Positions 17,910 to 26,747 of a stretch of DNA of 64,000 bases are shown here, in pieces. Below the pieces are notes generated by a model, which saw nothing but the letters and a program-made list of their open reading frames with translations, did no database searches and was not told where the DNA came from. Source of the stretch: Rhizobium sp. 007 (GTDB taxonomy: Bacteria; Pseudomonadota; Alphaproteobacteria; Rhizobiales; Rhizobiaceae); NCBI RefSeq assembly GCF_015353075.1, contig NZ_CP064188.1, positions 1,178,001 to 1,242,000 on the forward strand, in the 5' to 3' direction. The first letter of the stretch is position 1. Every line of letters starts with the position of its first letter. The translations under genes were made by a program, and so were the position numbers.

Positions 17910-18743
17910 ATGCGGCGCGTAGATTGCCATATGCATTTCTGGACGCTGGCGATGGAGCCTTACTATTCGCTCTGGATGTCGCCGGATGACAAGGTGCTCT
18001 ATCGTGACTATGGGCCGCGCGATGCCGTTCCGCTGATGGAGAAGAACAATGTCGAGGGCGTCGTTGTCGTTTCGGCTGCGTCTTCCGTTCATGAAACCGG
18101 CTATCTTCTCGGCCTTGCCGACGGGCGGGATTTCATCAAGGGCGTTGTTGCCTGGCTTGATCTTCTCGCGCCGACGGCCGCCGACGACCTTGGGAACTGG
18201 GCACGCTTTGCGAAGCTGAAGAGCATCCGTCCCTATCTTCAGGATCTGCCTGAAGAGGATTGGATCCTAAAGAAAGAACTCGATCCGGCTTTCCGCGCCA
18301 TGCTCGACCATGGACTGCGATTTGACGCATTGATCAAGCCGCGGCATATCCTCAACACGGTGAGGTTCATCGAGCGCTATCCCGATCTGCCGGTGATCGT
18401 CGATCACATGGCCAAGCCCGAAATCGGAAGCGGCAACTTTGAACCCTGGCGGCGCGACATGGAACGCTTCCGTGATCTCGACCATGTACATTGCAAGATC
18501 TCCGGCATCGTGACCGAGGACGGGCCGAATTGGACGCCGGAGCGGCTTCAACCTTATCTCGAGACGGTGTTCGACATTTTCGGACCCGATCGCCTCGTCT
18601 TCGGCAGCGACTGGCCTGTCGTCAATCTCGTCGCGGATTACAGCCGCTGGATCGAGACGCTCGACCACGCCATGAAGAGCCTGCCCGCCGCCGACCAGCA
18701 AAAGATCTGGGCATCAAACGGTGAGCGATTTTACGGGCTTTGA
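17910..18743 (+). CDS. Amidohydrolase family 2 protein, probable L-fucono-lactonase
   Basis: A TIM-barrel metal-dependent hydrolase of 277 residues (COG3618). The metal site HxH is at His7 and His9 (VDCHMHFW), with later ligands in VIVDHMAKPEI and the terminal Asp in VFGSDWPV. COG3618 members beside fuconate dehydratase usually open L-fucono-1,5-lactone, which fits here. GAGGGAGGAAAGCG precedes the ATG. It would supply fuconate to the dehydratase encoded at 14914. No fucose dehydrogenase or dedicated transporter is evident nearby, although the SDR family could cover more than one step. Confidence 0.87.
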   Translation: MRRVDCHMHFWTLAMEPYYSLWMSPDDKVLYRDYGPRDAVPLMEKNNVEGVVVVSAASSVHETGYLLGLADGRDFIKGVVAWLDLLAPTAADDLGNWARFAKLKSIRPYLQDLPEEDWILKKELDPAFRAMLDHGLRFDALIKPRHILNTVRFIERYPDLPVIVDHMAKPEIGSGNFEPWRRDMERFRDLDHVHCKISGIVTEDGPNWTPERLQPYLETVFDIFGPDRLVFGSDWPVVNLVADYSRWIETLDHAMKSLPAADQQKIWASNGERFYGL

Positions 18744-18874
18744 CACGGCCGACATGAAGCTTATCGCGCAGCGCTTTTGCGCCCGGTTTTCTATTGCCCA
18801 TCGGCGGTGTTTTCGATAGGAAAACTTGATTATTGCAAGAAGGTTTATCATGACCCAGTCGGGCGGGATCCGAT

Positions 18875-19584
18875 ATGACGTTTCAGCCGCGGATGCAAAA
18901 CAAGATTGAAGGCTTTTCCGTTGTCGGCGGGATGAACCGCCGGAACTGGAACGGCATCGTCGCAGACGTGTGGGATGTCGAGTGCGCGCCTTATGCGGGC
19001 GGCAATTATGTTGCCAGCGATCCACGGCTGTTCATTCTTCTCGACTTGCGCGGTCCCGGCAATTCGATGATCAAGCTGGCGCCAAAAGCAGCGGGTTGGT
19101 GCAGGATACGGTGCGGCGGCCGATCTCCTATGTTCCGGCCGGCATGGAACTTTGGGCCGATCTCATTGATGTCCAGTTCGTCCGTCATCTGGATATCCAT
19201 TTCGACGCAGACATCGTCGGCCGTCGGCTGATGGAGGATATCGATCCGAAGCGGCTGGGTGACGCGCGGCTGCTCTTTTACGACGAGCGCGTTTTGACGC
19301 TGGCAAACCTAATCGCCGCAGAATGCATCAATCCAGAGCCCCTGCATGATCTTTATGGCGATGGCCTCTGCTTGTCGCTGATTATCGACGTGATGAAGCT
19401 CACGAAAGCGCCTGCACGCAAGCGAAGCAAGCTTGCAAGCTGGCAGCTTCGACGCGTGATTGAGTTTATTGAACAGAATTGCCTTCGCAATATCAGGCTG
19501 GAAGAACTCGCAAATCTCACCGGCCTTTCGCAATCGCATTTCAGTCACGCTTTCAAGGCGTCGACCGGTGACCGGCGCCCGTGA
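18875..19584 (+). pseudogene. Broken AraC-family regulator (frameshift and 3' truncation)
   Basis: The first frame (from ATG 18875) encodes GFSVVGGMNRRNWNGIVADV and on to LAPKAAG. The protein then continues in another frame from LVQDTVRRPISYVPAGMELW to the AraC DNA-binding part IEQNCLRNIRLEELANLTGL and SHFSHAFKAST. The frame change lies around 19091-19100 (GCGGGTTGG), consistent with loss of one or two bases. Translation stops a few codons after the first helix-turn-helix, so the second one is missing. It sits right after the L-fucose genes and may once have regulated them. Both lesions are visible in the sequence; the old role is inference. Confidence 0.85.
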
Positions 19585-19607
19585 GGGGCGCGGCCATCAT
19601 GATCTGA

Positions 19608-20165
19608 GCCTATCCCGGCATTGTCGTCGAGCTCTTGATCGATAATCGCGTGCTGAGCCTGTCTCGCCGCGAGGCTGATATCGCGCTCCGTCCGGTCCGC
19701 CCGAGGGAGGGTGATCTTTGGGGGCGTAAACTCGCGGACGTCGGCTGGACGCTCTACGCATCGCCAGCGGTTCTCGACGCTATCGGCGGACCGTTAACAC
19801 GCGGTGAGGATGTGGTCGGGCGTCCGCTGATCGGATGGGAAGAACATATCGCCGGGATCGCGGCCGCTGACTGGCTCGCCAGTTACGCGCCGGGCATCGC
19901 CTTCGTCTACCGAACGAGCAGTCTGGTCAATCAGTTGGTCGCTGCCAAAGCCGGGATAGGCGTTGCACTGCTTCCCTGCTATCTCGGCGACGGTCATCAC
20001 GCGCTGGTGCGCGCACTTGCTGATCCTATCCCGGAATTAGCAGGCGAGCTCTGGATCGTGACCCATGCCGACCTGAAAGGGACTGCTCGCGTGCGCGCGT
20101 TCTTCGATGTTGTTGGCGAGGGCCTTGTCGGCGAGCGCGCGGTGTTTGAAGGCAAACCGACATAA
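19608..20165 (+). pseudogene. LysR-family effector-domain fragment lacking the DNA-binding domain
   Basis: From 19608, right after a TGA in the same frame, the sequence reads AYPGIVVELLIDNRVLSLSR and ADIALRPVRP, the start of a LysR substrate-binding domain. It continues through WEEHIAGIAAADWL and AAKAGIGVALLPCYLGDGH to a normal C-terminus. About 110 residues with the helix-turn-helix and linker are absent, so this is the back half of a regulator joined behind the truncated AraC gene. An initiation codon (TTG 19635) exists but lacks a good ribosome binding site. Domain-only expression cannot be excluded. Confidence 0.8.
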
Positions 20166-20251
20166 GGAAGAAAAGCTGGCAATCGCCAGGTGGCTCGCCC
20201 GTTGATTTCGGCAACGTCGAATTACGCGATGCGAGCATCGCGTCGTCTCGA

Positions 20252-20808
20252 TCATCCTACTGCGTTGCGCGCGCCATCCTGCGGCTGCCCGGCACCAGTC
20301 GCGTCTATGGCGCGCACAGATTTGGCCGGCGTCCAAGACTGCGAGTAGCACTGCCAGGCCCAGTCTCGCCGCTCATCCAGGGCGGCGCGCTCATAGCTCG
20401 CCCCACCATCGACGCTGACCTCGACCTCAGTGATGCCGCGGAAAGACCAGGCCCAGCCCCAGATTGTCGTGCTCCTGGCGATCGACGTATTAGGGGCCTG
20501 ACGCGACGATGAGCGGTTCCGGCGCAATCGCCCAGCTCGGGGAGTGCGGTGGAGGGCCGGCCGTGCGGTTCGCCGCACCCGCACTGTCATTGTAGAATGT
20601 GGTTTGTGAAAGGCCCTCGGCCCGATGCTCGGCAAGGTGCAGCCACCATAGCCTGCGCCGGGACGAGCTCTTCTCTCGGTATCGCGTACATCGTCACTTG
20701 TCCGCGCTTCGCGATCGCGAAGGTCGTTATCGGCTCGGCCGCATCCAAAACGGGGACGACCTGGCGGTCATCTTGCACAGAAGGTGGCTGCGACAGGTTA
20801 GGCGTCAA
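20252..20808 (-). pseudogene. Degenerate tail of a sulfite-oxidase-like molybdopterin enzyme
   Basis: In one minus-strand frame (about 20464-20252) the sequence reads IWGWAWSFRGITEVEVSVDG, then ASYERAALDERRDWAWQCYS and ATGAGQPQDGARNAV. This matches the Mo-co dimerisation domain of sulfite-oxidase-family proteins (GWAWSG...VEVSVDGG...W...RA.D..G..QP). Upstream, up to about 20808, another frame may hold more of it, but the reading is broken by frame changes and no catalytic domain is present. It is opposite in strand to the LysR fragment and nearly touches it. The domain match is fair; the upstream limit is a guess. Confidence 0.6.
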
Positions 20809-20863
20809 GCGAACGGCGTGCCGCAGTCGCTACCTATGAGCATCACTGTTTGTGAATAAGTAA

Positions 20864-20891
20864 AAGCGGAGCGGCTCTCGCCGATCCGCTT
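20864..20891 (-). terminator. Rho-independent terminator after the TerC-type gene
   Basis: On the minus strand AAGCGGA-TC-GGC-GAGA-GCC-GC-TCCGCTT folds into a stem with two inner mismatched pairs and a four-base loop, followed by TTTTACTTAT. It begins about 30 bases after the stop of the TerC-family gene. Confidence 0.75.
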
Positions 20892-20919
20892 AAAAGGGCA
20901 ATTGCGTCCGCTCTTTAGG

Positions 20920-21534
20920 CTAGAGATGTGGCCACACTTCCAGGACGCCGCGATGAATCATGTCGAGGGAGACATAAAGGATGATCAGCAGGCCGACATA
21001 GGCGATCCAGCGATGGCGGTTGAGCAGGCGGGCGATGATGTTCGCCGCGACACCCATCATAGCGATCGAAAGCGCAAGGCCCAGGATAAGCACGGTCGGG
21101 TGGTCGCGTGCGGCACCGGCAACGGCCAGCACGTTGTCGAGCGACATCGACACGTCGGCGACGACGATCTGGGTTGCAGCTTGCATGAAGGTCTTCTTAG
21201 GTCCGGTGGACGCTTCGCCTTCCAGACCAATCTCCCCGCCGTTTGCGTGCTGGGAGCGAAGCTCGCGCCACATCTTCCAGCAGACCCAGAGCAGGAGCAG
21301 ACCACCGGCAAGCAGCAAGCCGACGATGCTCAAGAGCTGAACTGTCACGGATGCAAAAAGAATGCGCAGAACGGTGGCGGCAAGAATGCCGACCAGAATG
21401 GCCTTCTTGCGCTGTACGACCGGAAGCCCGGCTGCAGCAAGACCAATGACGACGGCGTTGTCGCCGGCAAGAACAAGATCGATCGCGATGACCTGCAGGA
21501 GTGCAGTCAGGCCCGCAGCAGTAAAGATTTCCAT
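20920..21534 (-). CDS. TerC/YjbE-family integral membrane protein
   Basis: A membrane protein of 204 residues with about six to seven hydrophobic segments. The family's acidic motifs inside the membrane are present twice: IDLVLAGDNAVVIGLAAAGL near the N-terminus and VVADVSMSLDNVLAVAGAA in the second half. Members export metal ions, notably manganese, or help load secreted metalloproteins. The substrate here is not shown. The ATG has GGGGACGTTTCC upstream. Its leader contains hairpins, but I could not match the conserved yybP-ykoY manganese riboswitch core. A terminator lies directly downstream, so it is transcribed alone. Confidence 0.88.
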   Translation of the reverse strand: MEIFTAAGLTALLQVIAIDLVLAGDNAVVIGLAAAGLPVVQRKKAILVGILAATVLRILFASVTVQLLSIVGLLLAGGLLLLWVCWKMWRELRSQHANGGEIGLEGEASTGPKKTFMQAATQIVVADVSMSLDNVLAVAGAARDHPTVLILGLALSIAMMGVAANIIARLLNRHRWIAYVGLLIILYVSLDMIHRGVLEVWPHL

Positions 21535-21676
21535 GGAAACGTCCCCAGAATGCCTTCGAGAAGCGTGCTAGTGTCCCCGGAACGCCACGTCAACCATGAA
21601 TGACGCAAGGTCAAGAAAATGCGAAGCGGGGAAGCGCTCTGTCCCCAAGTTTTTAGGGGCGCGCGTACCAGCAAAT

Positions 21677-21982
21677 TCAGTGCTTCAGCTTGATGATGAT
21701 CTCCCGGTATTCGTCGGCAATGGCAATCGCTGCCTTTACAACGACCGGACTGATCGATTTGTGGTCAATCGCCAGGCGGCAGGTTTCGAAGACGCCGCGT
21801 AGTTCGTTTTCGATATCCGAGAGATGTGGATATTTCTGCACCAGAAGATGGGGTAGAACCTTAGCCTTTTCCTTCATAGGTTTGGTTTCATTGGTAAAAC
21901 TCTGCGGATCGGCGATGACCTCCCGGATTGCATCTTCGAGACGCCATGTCGCACCAATCATATCCGTGACTGACACCGTCAT
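21677..21982 (-). CDS. Small helical protein of unknown function
   Basis: A soluble protein of 101 residues, mostly alpha-helical by composition, starting MTVSVTDMIGATWRLEDAI and ending AIAIADEYREIIIKLKH. The frame is open to 22051, but ATG 21982 follows AGGAGAAGAT, a strong ribosome binding site, and removes an odd N-terminal extension. It lies between the TerC-type gene and the cytochrome bd operon, on the same strand as both, though spacing does not support an operon. I do not recognise a family and no motif suggests a function. Confidence 0.68.
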   Translation of the reverse strand: MTVSVTDMIGATWRLEDAIREVIADPQSFTNETKPMKEKAKVLPHLLVQKYPHLSDIENELRGVFETCRLAIDHKSISPVVVKAAIAIADEYREIIIKLKH

Positions 21983-22127
21983 ATCTTCTCCTGCCCACGC
22001 GCCATTCTTCCGATGGGTATTAAGACGCAATCCTTGTGCCAGATTGACCAAAGTCGCTATGGGGACGGGGCGGCGGTGTGGCAGGCTGCATTCAGGGTCG
22101 GGATTTTGGGCCTGACCTTTTTGTTTG

Positions 22128-22241
22128 TCATTGTTTCTTTTTCTTGGCTTCGTCGTCGACGAGCTCGTACCACATGGCGTTAAGGACGGCGAAGGCGGCC
22201 GCCAGCGGCAGCCCGAGCATCCATGCGAAGTACCACATCAT
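22128..22241 (-). CDS. cydX: Cytochrome bd oxidase small subunit CydX/CbdX
   Basis: A 37-residue single-helix membrane protein: MMWYFAWMLGLPLAAAFAVL, then NAMWYELVDDEAKKKKQ. The WYFAW-LG-xLAxxFAxxNAMWxE pattern is diagnostic for the CydX/YbgT family, which stabilises the haem groups of cytochrome bd. GGGAGACAAG precedes the paired ATGs (22241, 22238). It follows cydB by ten bases and is the last gene of the operon. Confidence 0.92.
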   Translation of the reverse strand: MMWYFAWMLGLPLAAAFAVLNAMWYELVDDEAKKKKQ

Positions 22242-22251
22242 CTTGTCTCCC

Positions 22252-23403
22252 TCAGTAGGCGTGTCCGCTTTTGTCGGTAACCGACTTTTCGTCGACTTTG
22301 CCCCACAGCACTTTGTAGACCCAGGCAGTGTAAGCGGCGACAATCGGCAGAAAGATCAGCGAAACGACGAGCATGATGAAAAGCGTCATATGGCTCGAGG
22401 AAGCATCCCAGACCGTCAGGCTTGATCGCGGATCGAGCGAGGAGGGCAGAATGAAGGGAAACATCGAGACGCCGACCGTTGCGATGATGCCGAAGATCGA
22501 GAGCTTGCTGAAGAGCAGGGTCGAGACCTCGCGCCTCGCCCGCATTGCCGCAAACGAAAGTGCCGCACCCAGCAAGCCGAGTACCGGAGCAATCAGCAGC
22601 CACGGATAGGTGCTGTAGTTCGCAAGCCACGAACCATCATGCTGCGCCGTTTTCAAGAGCGGATTTGACGGACCGGCCGGGCTGATGGTGCTGGTGATGC
22701 GATAGCCATCGATGCCGAGCGCCAGGAAAAGGCCGCCGAGGGCAAAGAGTACGATAACGCAAAGGGCAGCGATACTTCCATAGTTTCTGGCGCGCTCGGC
22801 AACGGGACCGCTCGCCTTCAGCACCAGCCAGGATGCGCCGTGCAGCACGAGCATGGCAACCGAGAGCAGGCCGCAAAGCAGCGCATATGGATTGAGAAGG
22901 CCGAAGAATGAGCCTTCGTAAAAAATGCGCATGTCGTCGGCAAAACGGAAAGGCACTCCCTGCAGTACATTGCCGACGGCAACGCCGAAGATCAGCGACG
23001 GTACGAAGCCGCCGATGAACAGCGCCCAGTCCCAGTTGTTGCGCCAGCGCGCACTATCACGCTTCGAACGGTACTTGAAGCCGACCGGGCGCAAGATGAG
23101 CGCAAGGAGGATCGCAAACATGGCGAGATAAAAGCCCGAGAAGGAAACGGCATAGAGCGGCGGCCACGCGGCGAAGATGGAGCCGCCCGCAAGGATCAGC
23201 CAGACCTGATTGCCTTCCCAGACCGGGCCGATCGTGTTGATTGCGATACGGCGTTCCGTGTCGGTCTTCGCGACGAAGGGCAACAGCGTGCCGACACCCA
23301 GATCGAAGCCGTCGGTTGCCGCAAAGCCGATCAGCAATACGCCGAGCAGCAGCCACCAGATGACGCGTAGGGTTTCGTAGTCGATGAGTTCATGAAGGAT
23401 CAT
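22252..23403 (-). CDS. cydB: Cytochrome bd ubiquinol oxidase subunit II
   Basis: Inner-membrane subunit of 383 residues with about nine helices. The start MILHELIDYETLRVIWWLLL and GFAATDGFDLGVGTLLPFV, GPVWEGNQVWLILAGGSIFA and the FPF loop MFPFILPSSLDP are all family landmarks. A GTG at 23412 would overlap the cydA stop, but ATG 23403 has GGAGTGATCGCC in front and suits the family start. It partners CydA in reducing oxygen to water at low oxygen tension without proton pumping. Confidence 0.95.
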   Translation of the reverse strand: MILHELIDYETLRVIWWLLLGVLLIGFAATDGFDLGVGTLLPFVAKTDTERRIAINTIGPVWEGNQVWLILAGGSIFAAWPPLYAVSFSGFYLAMFAILLALILRPVGFKYRSKRDSARWRNNWDWALFIGGFVPSLIFGVAVGNVLQGVPFRFADDMRIFYEGSFFGLLNPYALLCGLLSVAMLVLHGASWLVLKASGPVAERARNYGSIAALCVIVLFALGGLFLALGIDGYRITSTISPAGPSNPLLKTAQHDGSWLANYSTYPWLLIAPVLGLLGAALSFAAMRARREVSTLLFSKLSIFGIIATVGVSMFPFILPSSLDPRSSLTVWDASSSHMTLFIMLVVSLIFLPIVAAYTAWVYKVLWGKVDEKSVTDKSGHAY

Positions 23404-23408
23404 GGCGA

Positions 23409-24989
23409 TCACTCCGCTGCTGGTACGAGGGTTTCGGAAATAAGTGCGGCGTCCGGCTCGTCATCCGGATCGGGCCCTTGCCGGATCGCTTTGATCATCA
23501 GGCTCATTTCGACGACGATGAGCGTCGTATAAAGTGCGGCAAAGCCGATGATGGTGAGGAGCACCGTGCTTGCCCCCAGGCTGGAAACTGCCATCGCCGT
23601 CGGCAGCACCCCTTCGATGACCCAGGGCTGGCGGCCGATCTCGGCGACGATCCAGCCCGCCTCGATGGCAATCCAAGGAAGTGGTATGGCGAAAACGGCG
23701 ACCTTCAGGAGCAGCGGATATTTGTCGAGGTGGCGGCGGGCCGACAGCCAGAAGAAGACCGCCGTCAGCAGGATGAAGAACATGCCGAGCCCGACCATGA
23801 TGCGGAACGACCAGAAAAGGGTCGGTACATGCGGGATCGTGTCGCGTGCAGCCCGGGCAATCTGTTCATCTGTTGCCTGGCGTGGATCATCGACATAGCG
23901 CTTCAATAGAAGCGCATAGCCGAGCTGGTGGCCTAGGTCGTCGAAGGAGCTGCGAACCTCCTGCGCAATGCCGGCCGGTGTTGAAGCCGCGCGGATTTGC
24001 ATCAGCGCATCGTAGGCTTTGATGCCTTCGCGGATACGGGTTTCGGCCTGCTGTTCAAGCTTGTCGATCCCTGGAATTTCGGTGGTCAGCGAGCGTGTCC
24101 CGATCAGCCCCATGACCCATGGGATATGGACGGCGAAATGCGTCTCACGCGATTGCTGGTCTGGAAAGCCGAAGGCCGTGAAGGCTGCAGGCGCCGGTTC
24201 CGTCTCCCACATAGCCTCGATTGCGGCGAGCTTCATCTTTTGGTTTTCCGTTGCCAGATAGCCGCTCTCGTCGCCGAGTACGACCACCGAGAGAGCCGAG
24301 GCAAGTCCGAAGGAGGCGGCAACCGTCATCGAGCGCTTGGCAAGCTCGATATGGCGGCCTTTCAGCAGGTACCAAGCCGAGACACCGAGCACGAAGATCG
24401 AGGCACAGACGTAGCCGGCAGAAACCGTATGCACGAACTTCGCCTGCGCGACGGGATTGAAGACCACCTCGAAGAAGCTCGTAATCTCCATGCGCATGGT
24501 CTGCGGGTTGAGCGCCGAGCCGACCGGGTTCTGCATCCAGCCATTGGCGATCAGGATCCAGAGCGCCGAGAAGTTGGAGCCGAGCGCCACGGCCCAGGTA
24601 GCAACCAGATGCCCCACTTTGGACAGCTTGTCCCAGCCGAAGAAGAAGAGGCCGACGAACGTCGCTTCCAGAAAGAAGGCCATCAGCCCTTCGATCGCCA
24701 GCGGCGCACCGAAGATGTCGCCGACATAATAGCTGTAGTAGCTCCAGTTCATACCGAACTGGAACTCCATGACGATGCCGGTCGCAACGCCCAGTACGAA
24801 GTTGATGCCGAAGAGCGTGCCCCAAAATTTTGTCATCTGCCGCCAGATCTGCCTGCCGGTCATCACATAGGTCGTTTCCATGATCGCGAGCAGCACCGAC
24901 AGACCGAGCGTCAGCGGCACGAACAGGAAGTGATAAAGCGCCGTCAGGGCGAACTGGAAGCGCGATAGCGCGACGATATCTAATTCCAT
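23409..24989 (-). CDS. cydA: Cytochrome bd ubiquinol oxidase subunit I
   Basis: Haem-carrying inner-membrane subunit of 526 residues. The N-terminus MELDIVALSRFQFALTALYH contains the conserved His of the first helix (high-spin haem ligand), and EIGRQPWVIEGVLPT is the GRQPW signature of the family. The quinol-binding Q loop is of the short type. ATG 24989 follows GGGAAGAAAAAACA; the open frame begins eight codons earlier without need. It lies about 70 bases after cydC, so the assembly transporter and the oxidase are probably one transcript. Confidence 0.95.
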   Translation of the reverse strand: MELDIVALSRFQFALTALYHFLFVPLTLGLSVLLAIMETTYVMTGRQIWRQMTKFWGTLFGINFVLGVATGIVMEFQFGMNWSYYSYYVGDIFGAPLAIEGLMAFFLEATFVGLFFFGWDKLSKVGHLVATWAVALGSNFSALWILIANGWMQNPVGSALNPQTMRMEITSFFEVVFNPVAQAKFVHTVSAGYVCASIFVLGVSAWYLLKGRHIELAKRSMTVAASFGLASALSVVVLGDESGYLATENQKMKLAAIEAMWETEPAPAAFTAFGFPDQQSRETHFAVHIPWVMGLIGTRSLTTEIPGIDKLEQQAETRIREGIKAYDALMQIRAASTPAGIAQEVRSSFDDLGHQLGYALLLKRYVDDPRQATDEQIARAARDTIPHVPTLFWSFRIMVGLGMFFILLTAVFFWLSARRHLDKYPLLLKVAVFAIPLPWIAIEAGWIVAEIGRQPWVIEGVLPTAMAVSSLGASTVLLTIIGFAALYTTLIVVEMSLMIKAIRQGPDPDDEPDAALISETLVPAAE

Positions 24990-25058
24990 TGTTTTTTCTT
25001 CCCACGGTCCCACAGGATGTCGAACGGGCGCCGCCGGCGTCCGCGGTTAGCGCAGCAC

Positions 25059-26747
25059 TCAATCCGGCCTTAGCCGCTCGAGCGCTCTTTCGAACGCCGC
25101 CTCTCCACGGCGCGATACTTCTACAATACGACCGCCCTCGATGACTGCGATCTGATCGGCGATCGCAGCCTCCCGGCGGGCATGGCATGCAATGACGAGG
25201 GAACGGCCACACGCCCGTTCCTTGAGGCGGGACATGACGTCGCTTGCCGTTGCGCTGTCGAAACCTTCCGTCGCCTCATCGAGCAGCCAAAGCGGCGTGT
25301 CGCGAAGGAACAGGCGTGCAAGCGCCAGACGACGGGACTGGCCGCCCGAAAGACCGAAACCGCCTTCACCAAGAGGTGTGCCGAGCCCTTTCGGCAAAGC
25401 CTCGACATCCGAAAGCAGCCCCGCGGCGAGAAGCGCTTCGCGCAATTCCGCGTCGCTCGCCTCAGGCTTGGCGAGCCGCAGATTGCCTTCGAGCGTATCC
25501 TGAAAGAGTTCGGTCCGTTGCGTAAGAAGCGTCGCATCGACGCATGCAGCAGTCCCAAGGCGCGGCTCCACTTCATCTGCGAGCAGCGACAGCAGTGTCG
25601 ATTTTCCGGCACCGCTCGGGCCGATGACGGCCAATGCTTCACCCAACCTCAATTCCAGGCTGATTGCATGGAGCGCATCTCCGGCGGAGCCGTCATGTCT
25701 AACGCTTACCTCCTGCAGACCAAGAGCGATACCGGCTTCAGGGGCACTTCTTTTTTGTCGCAACGTCTCGTCAGTCAGGCGCGGACCGATCCGCTTGGCT
25801 GCGACTAGGACACGGCCGAATTCCAGGGCCCCGCGCCGCAGGGCCGTGAAGGGTTCGACGGCTGCAAAGGCGATCAGCAGCCCCAATGCGGCAACCGGTA
25901 CAGTGACAGCCTTTACTTCGGTAAGCGCCGCTACCGCAAGAAGCGAGCCGGCGAGCAAGAGCGCGGTGACGAGGCCGAAGGTTAAGGTGACGCCCGTTTC
26001 GATCCGATTTAGATGACGATCGGCCCTGGCGGTATAGCGATCGGCTGCGAGAACGGACGCGCATTGCGCTTCCATGCGCGATGCCATCATGAGGTCTGTC
26101 TGGCCGGCTGTCAGGTCGATGGCGCGCGAGCGAAGCGCCTCGATGCCGTAAGCGCGGCGCCGGGCAGGCTTTCTGGCAAGGCCGCCTGCGGCGATCGGAA
26201 CGCAGATGCCGGAGCCTAGCAAAACCGCGCCGGCCAAGACCCCGAAGGCGGGGTGCATGATGCCCAGCGTGACGACAGCGACAACCGCGGCACCGATCGC
26301 GGCACCCATCGGGACGAGAATTCTAAGGTAGAGCGAATCCAGCGCATCGATATCAGCCGTCAGGCGAAATAGCGCTTTGGAGGGCCGGCGGAGAAGATTG
26401 CGTGCGGCATCAGGTGCCGCCCAGCCGCGAAAAAGCGTCTCACGAAGCGCCGCCAATATGCCCAGCGTCGCATCATGCGTCGTCATCCGCTCGCCGTAGC
26501 GCGCGGCCGTACGGCTGATTGCAAGCAAGCGGATTGCGGCTGCCGGCGCAAAGACGTCGAAGGCGACGGCTGCCGCAGAGAGGCCGGCGATCGACGCGGC
26601 AGTGATGAACCAGCCCGACAAGCCGAGCAGGGCAAGGCCCGCAATGACCGTGACGGCAGAAAGCAAGGCACCGGCCAACAGACGAAGCGGCCTTTCAGAA
26701 AAGAAAAGCTTGAGGATCGGCGCAAGGATCCGGATCAGATTTCTCAT
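25059..26747 (-). CDS. cydC: Thiol reductant ABC exporter subunit CydC
   Basis: Fused membrane/ATPase half-transporter of 562 residues. About six helices occupy the first 300 residues, then an ABC domain with Walker A GPSGAGKST, signature LSGGQSRRLALARLFLRD and Walker B LWLLDEATEGFD. With CydD it exports glutathione or cysteine to the periplasm, needed to assemble cytochrome bd. Its ATG overlaps the TAA of cydD by one base (TAATG). The LLALARLFLRDTPLWLL environment separates it from generic lipid A flippases, as does the operon context. Confidence 0.93.
   Translation of the reverse strand: MRNLIRILAPILKLFFSERPLRLLAGALLSAVTVIAGLALLGLSGWFITAASIAGLSAAAVAFDVFAPAAAIRLLAISRTAARYGERMTTHDATLGILAALRETLFRGWAAPDAARNLLRRPSKALFRLTADIDALDSLYLRILVPMGAAIGAAVVAVVTLGIMHPAFGVLAGAVLLGSGICVPIAAGGLARKPARRRAYGIEALRSRAIDLTAGQTDLMMASRMEAQCASVLAADRYTARADRHLNRIETGVTLTFGLVTALLLAGSLLAVAALTEVKAVTVPVAALGLLIAFAAVEPFTALRRGALEFGRVLVAAKRIGPRLTDETLRQKRSAPEAGIALGLQEVSVRHDGSAGDALHAISLELRLGEALAVIGPSGAGKSTLLSLLADEVEPRLGTAACVDATLLTQRTELFQDTLEGNLRLAKPEASDAELREALLAAGLLSDVEALPKGLGTPLGEGGFGLSGGQSRRLALARLFLRDTPLWLLDEATEGFDSATASDVMSRLKERACGRSLVIACHARREAAIADQIAVIEGGRIVEVSRRGEAAFERALERLRPD

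Noticed and set aside
21535..21660. yybP-ykoY manganese riboswitch before the TerC-type gene
   Set aside because: Expected from the family, but the conserved core sequences could not be found by eye. Left only as an unexplained leader.
22078..22110. Terminator behind cydX
   Set aside because: A weak GGTC/GACC hairpin exists but without a stable stem or U-tract.
23997..24968. A 323-codon plus-strand frame inside cydA
   Set aside because: It is antisense to a clearly recognisable cydA, with the typical charged His/Asp/Gln-rich shadow composition.
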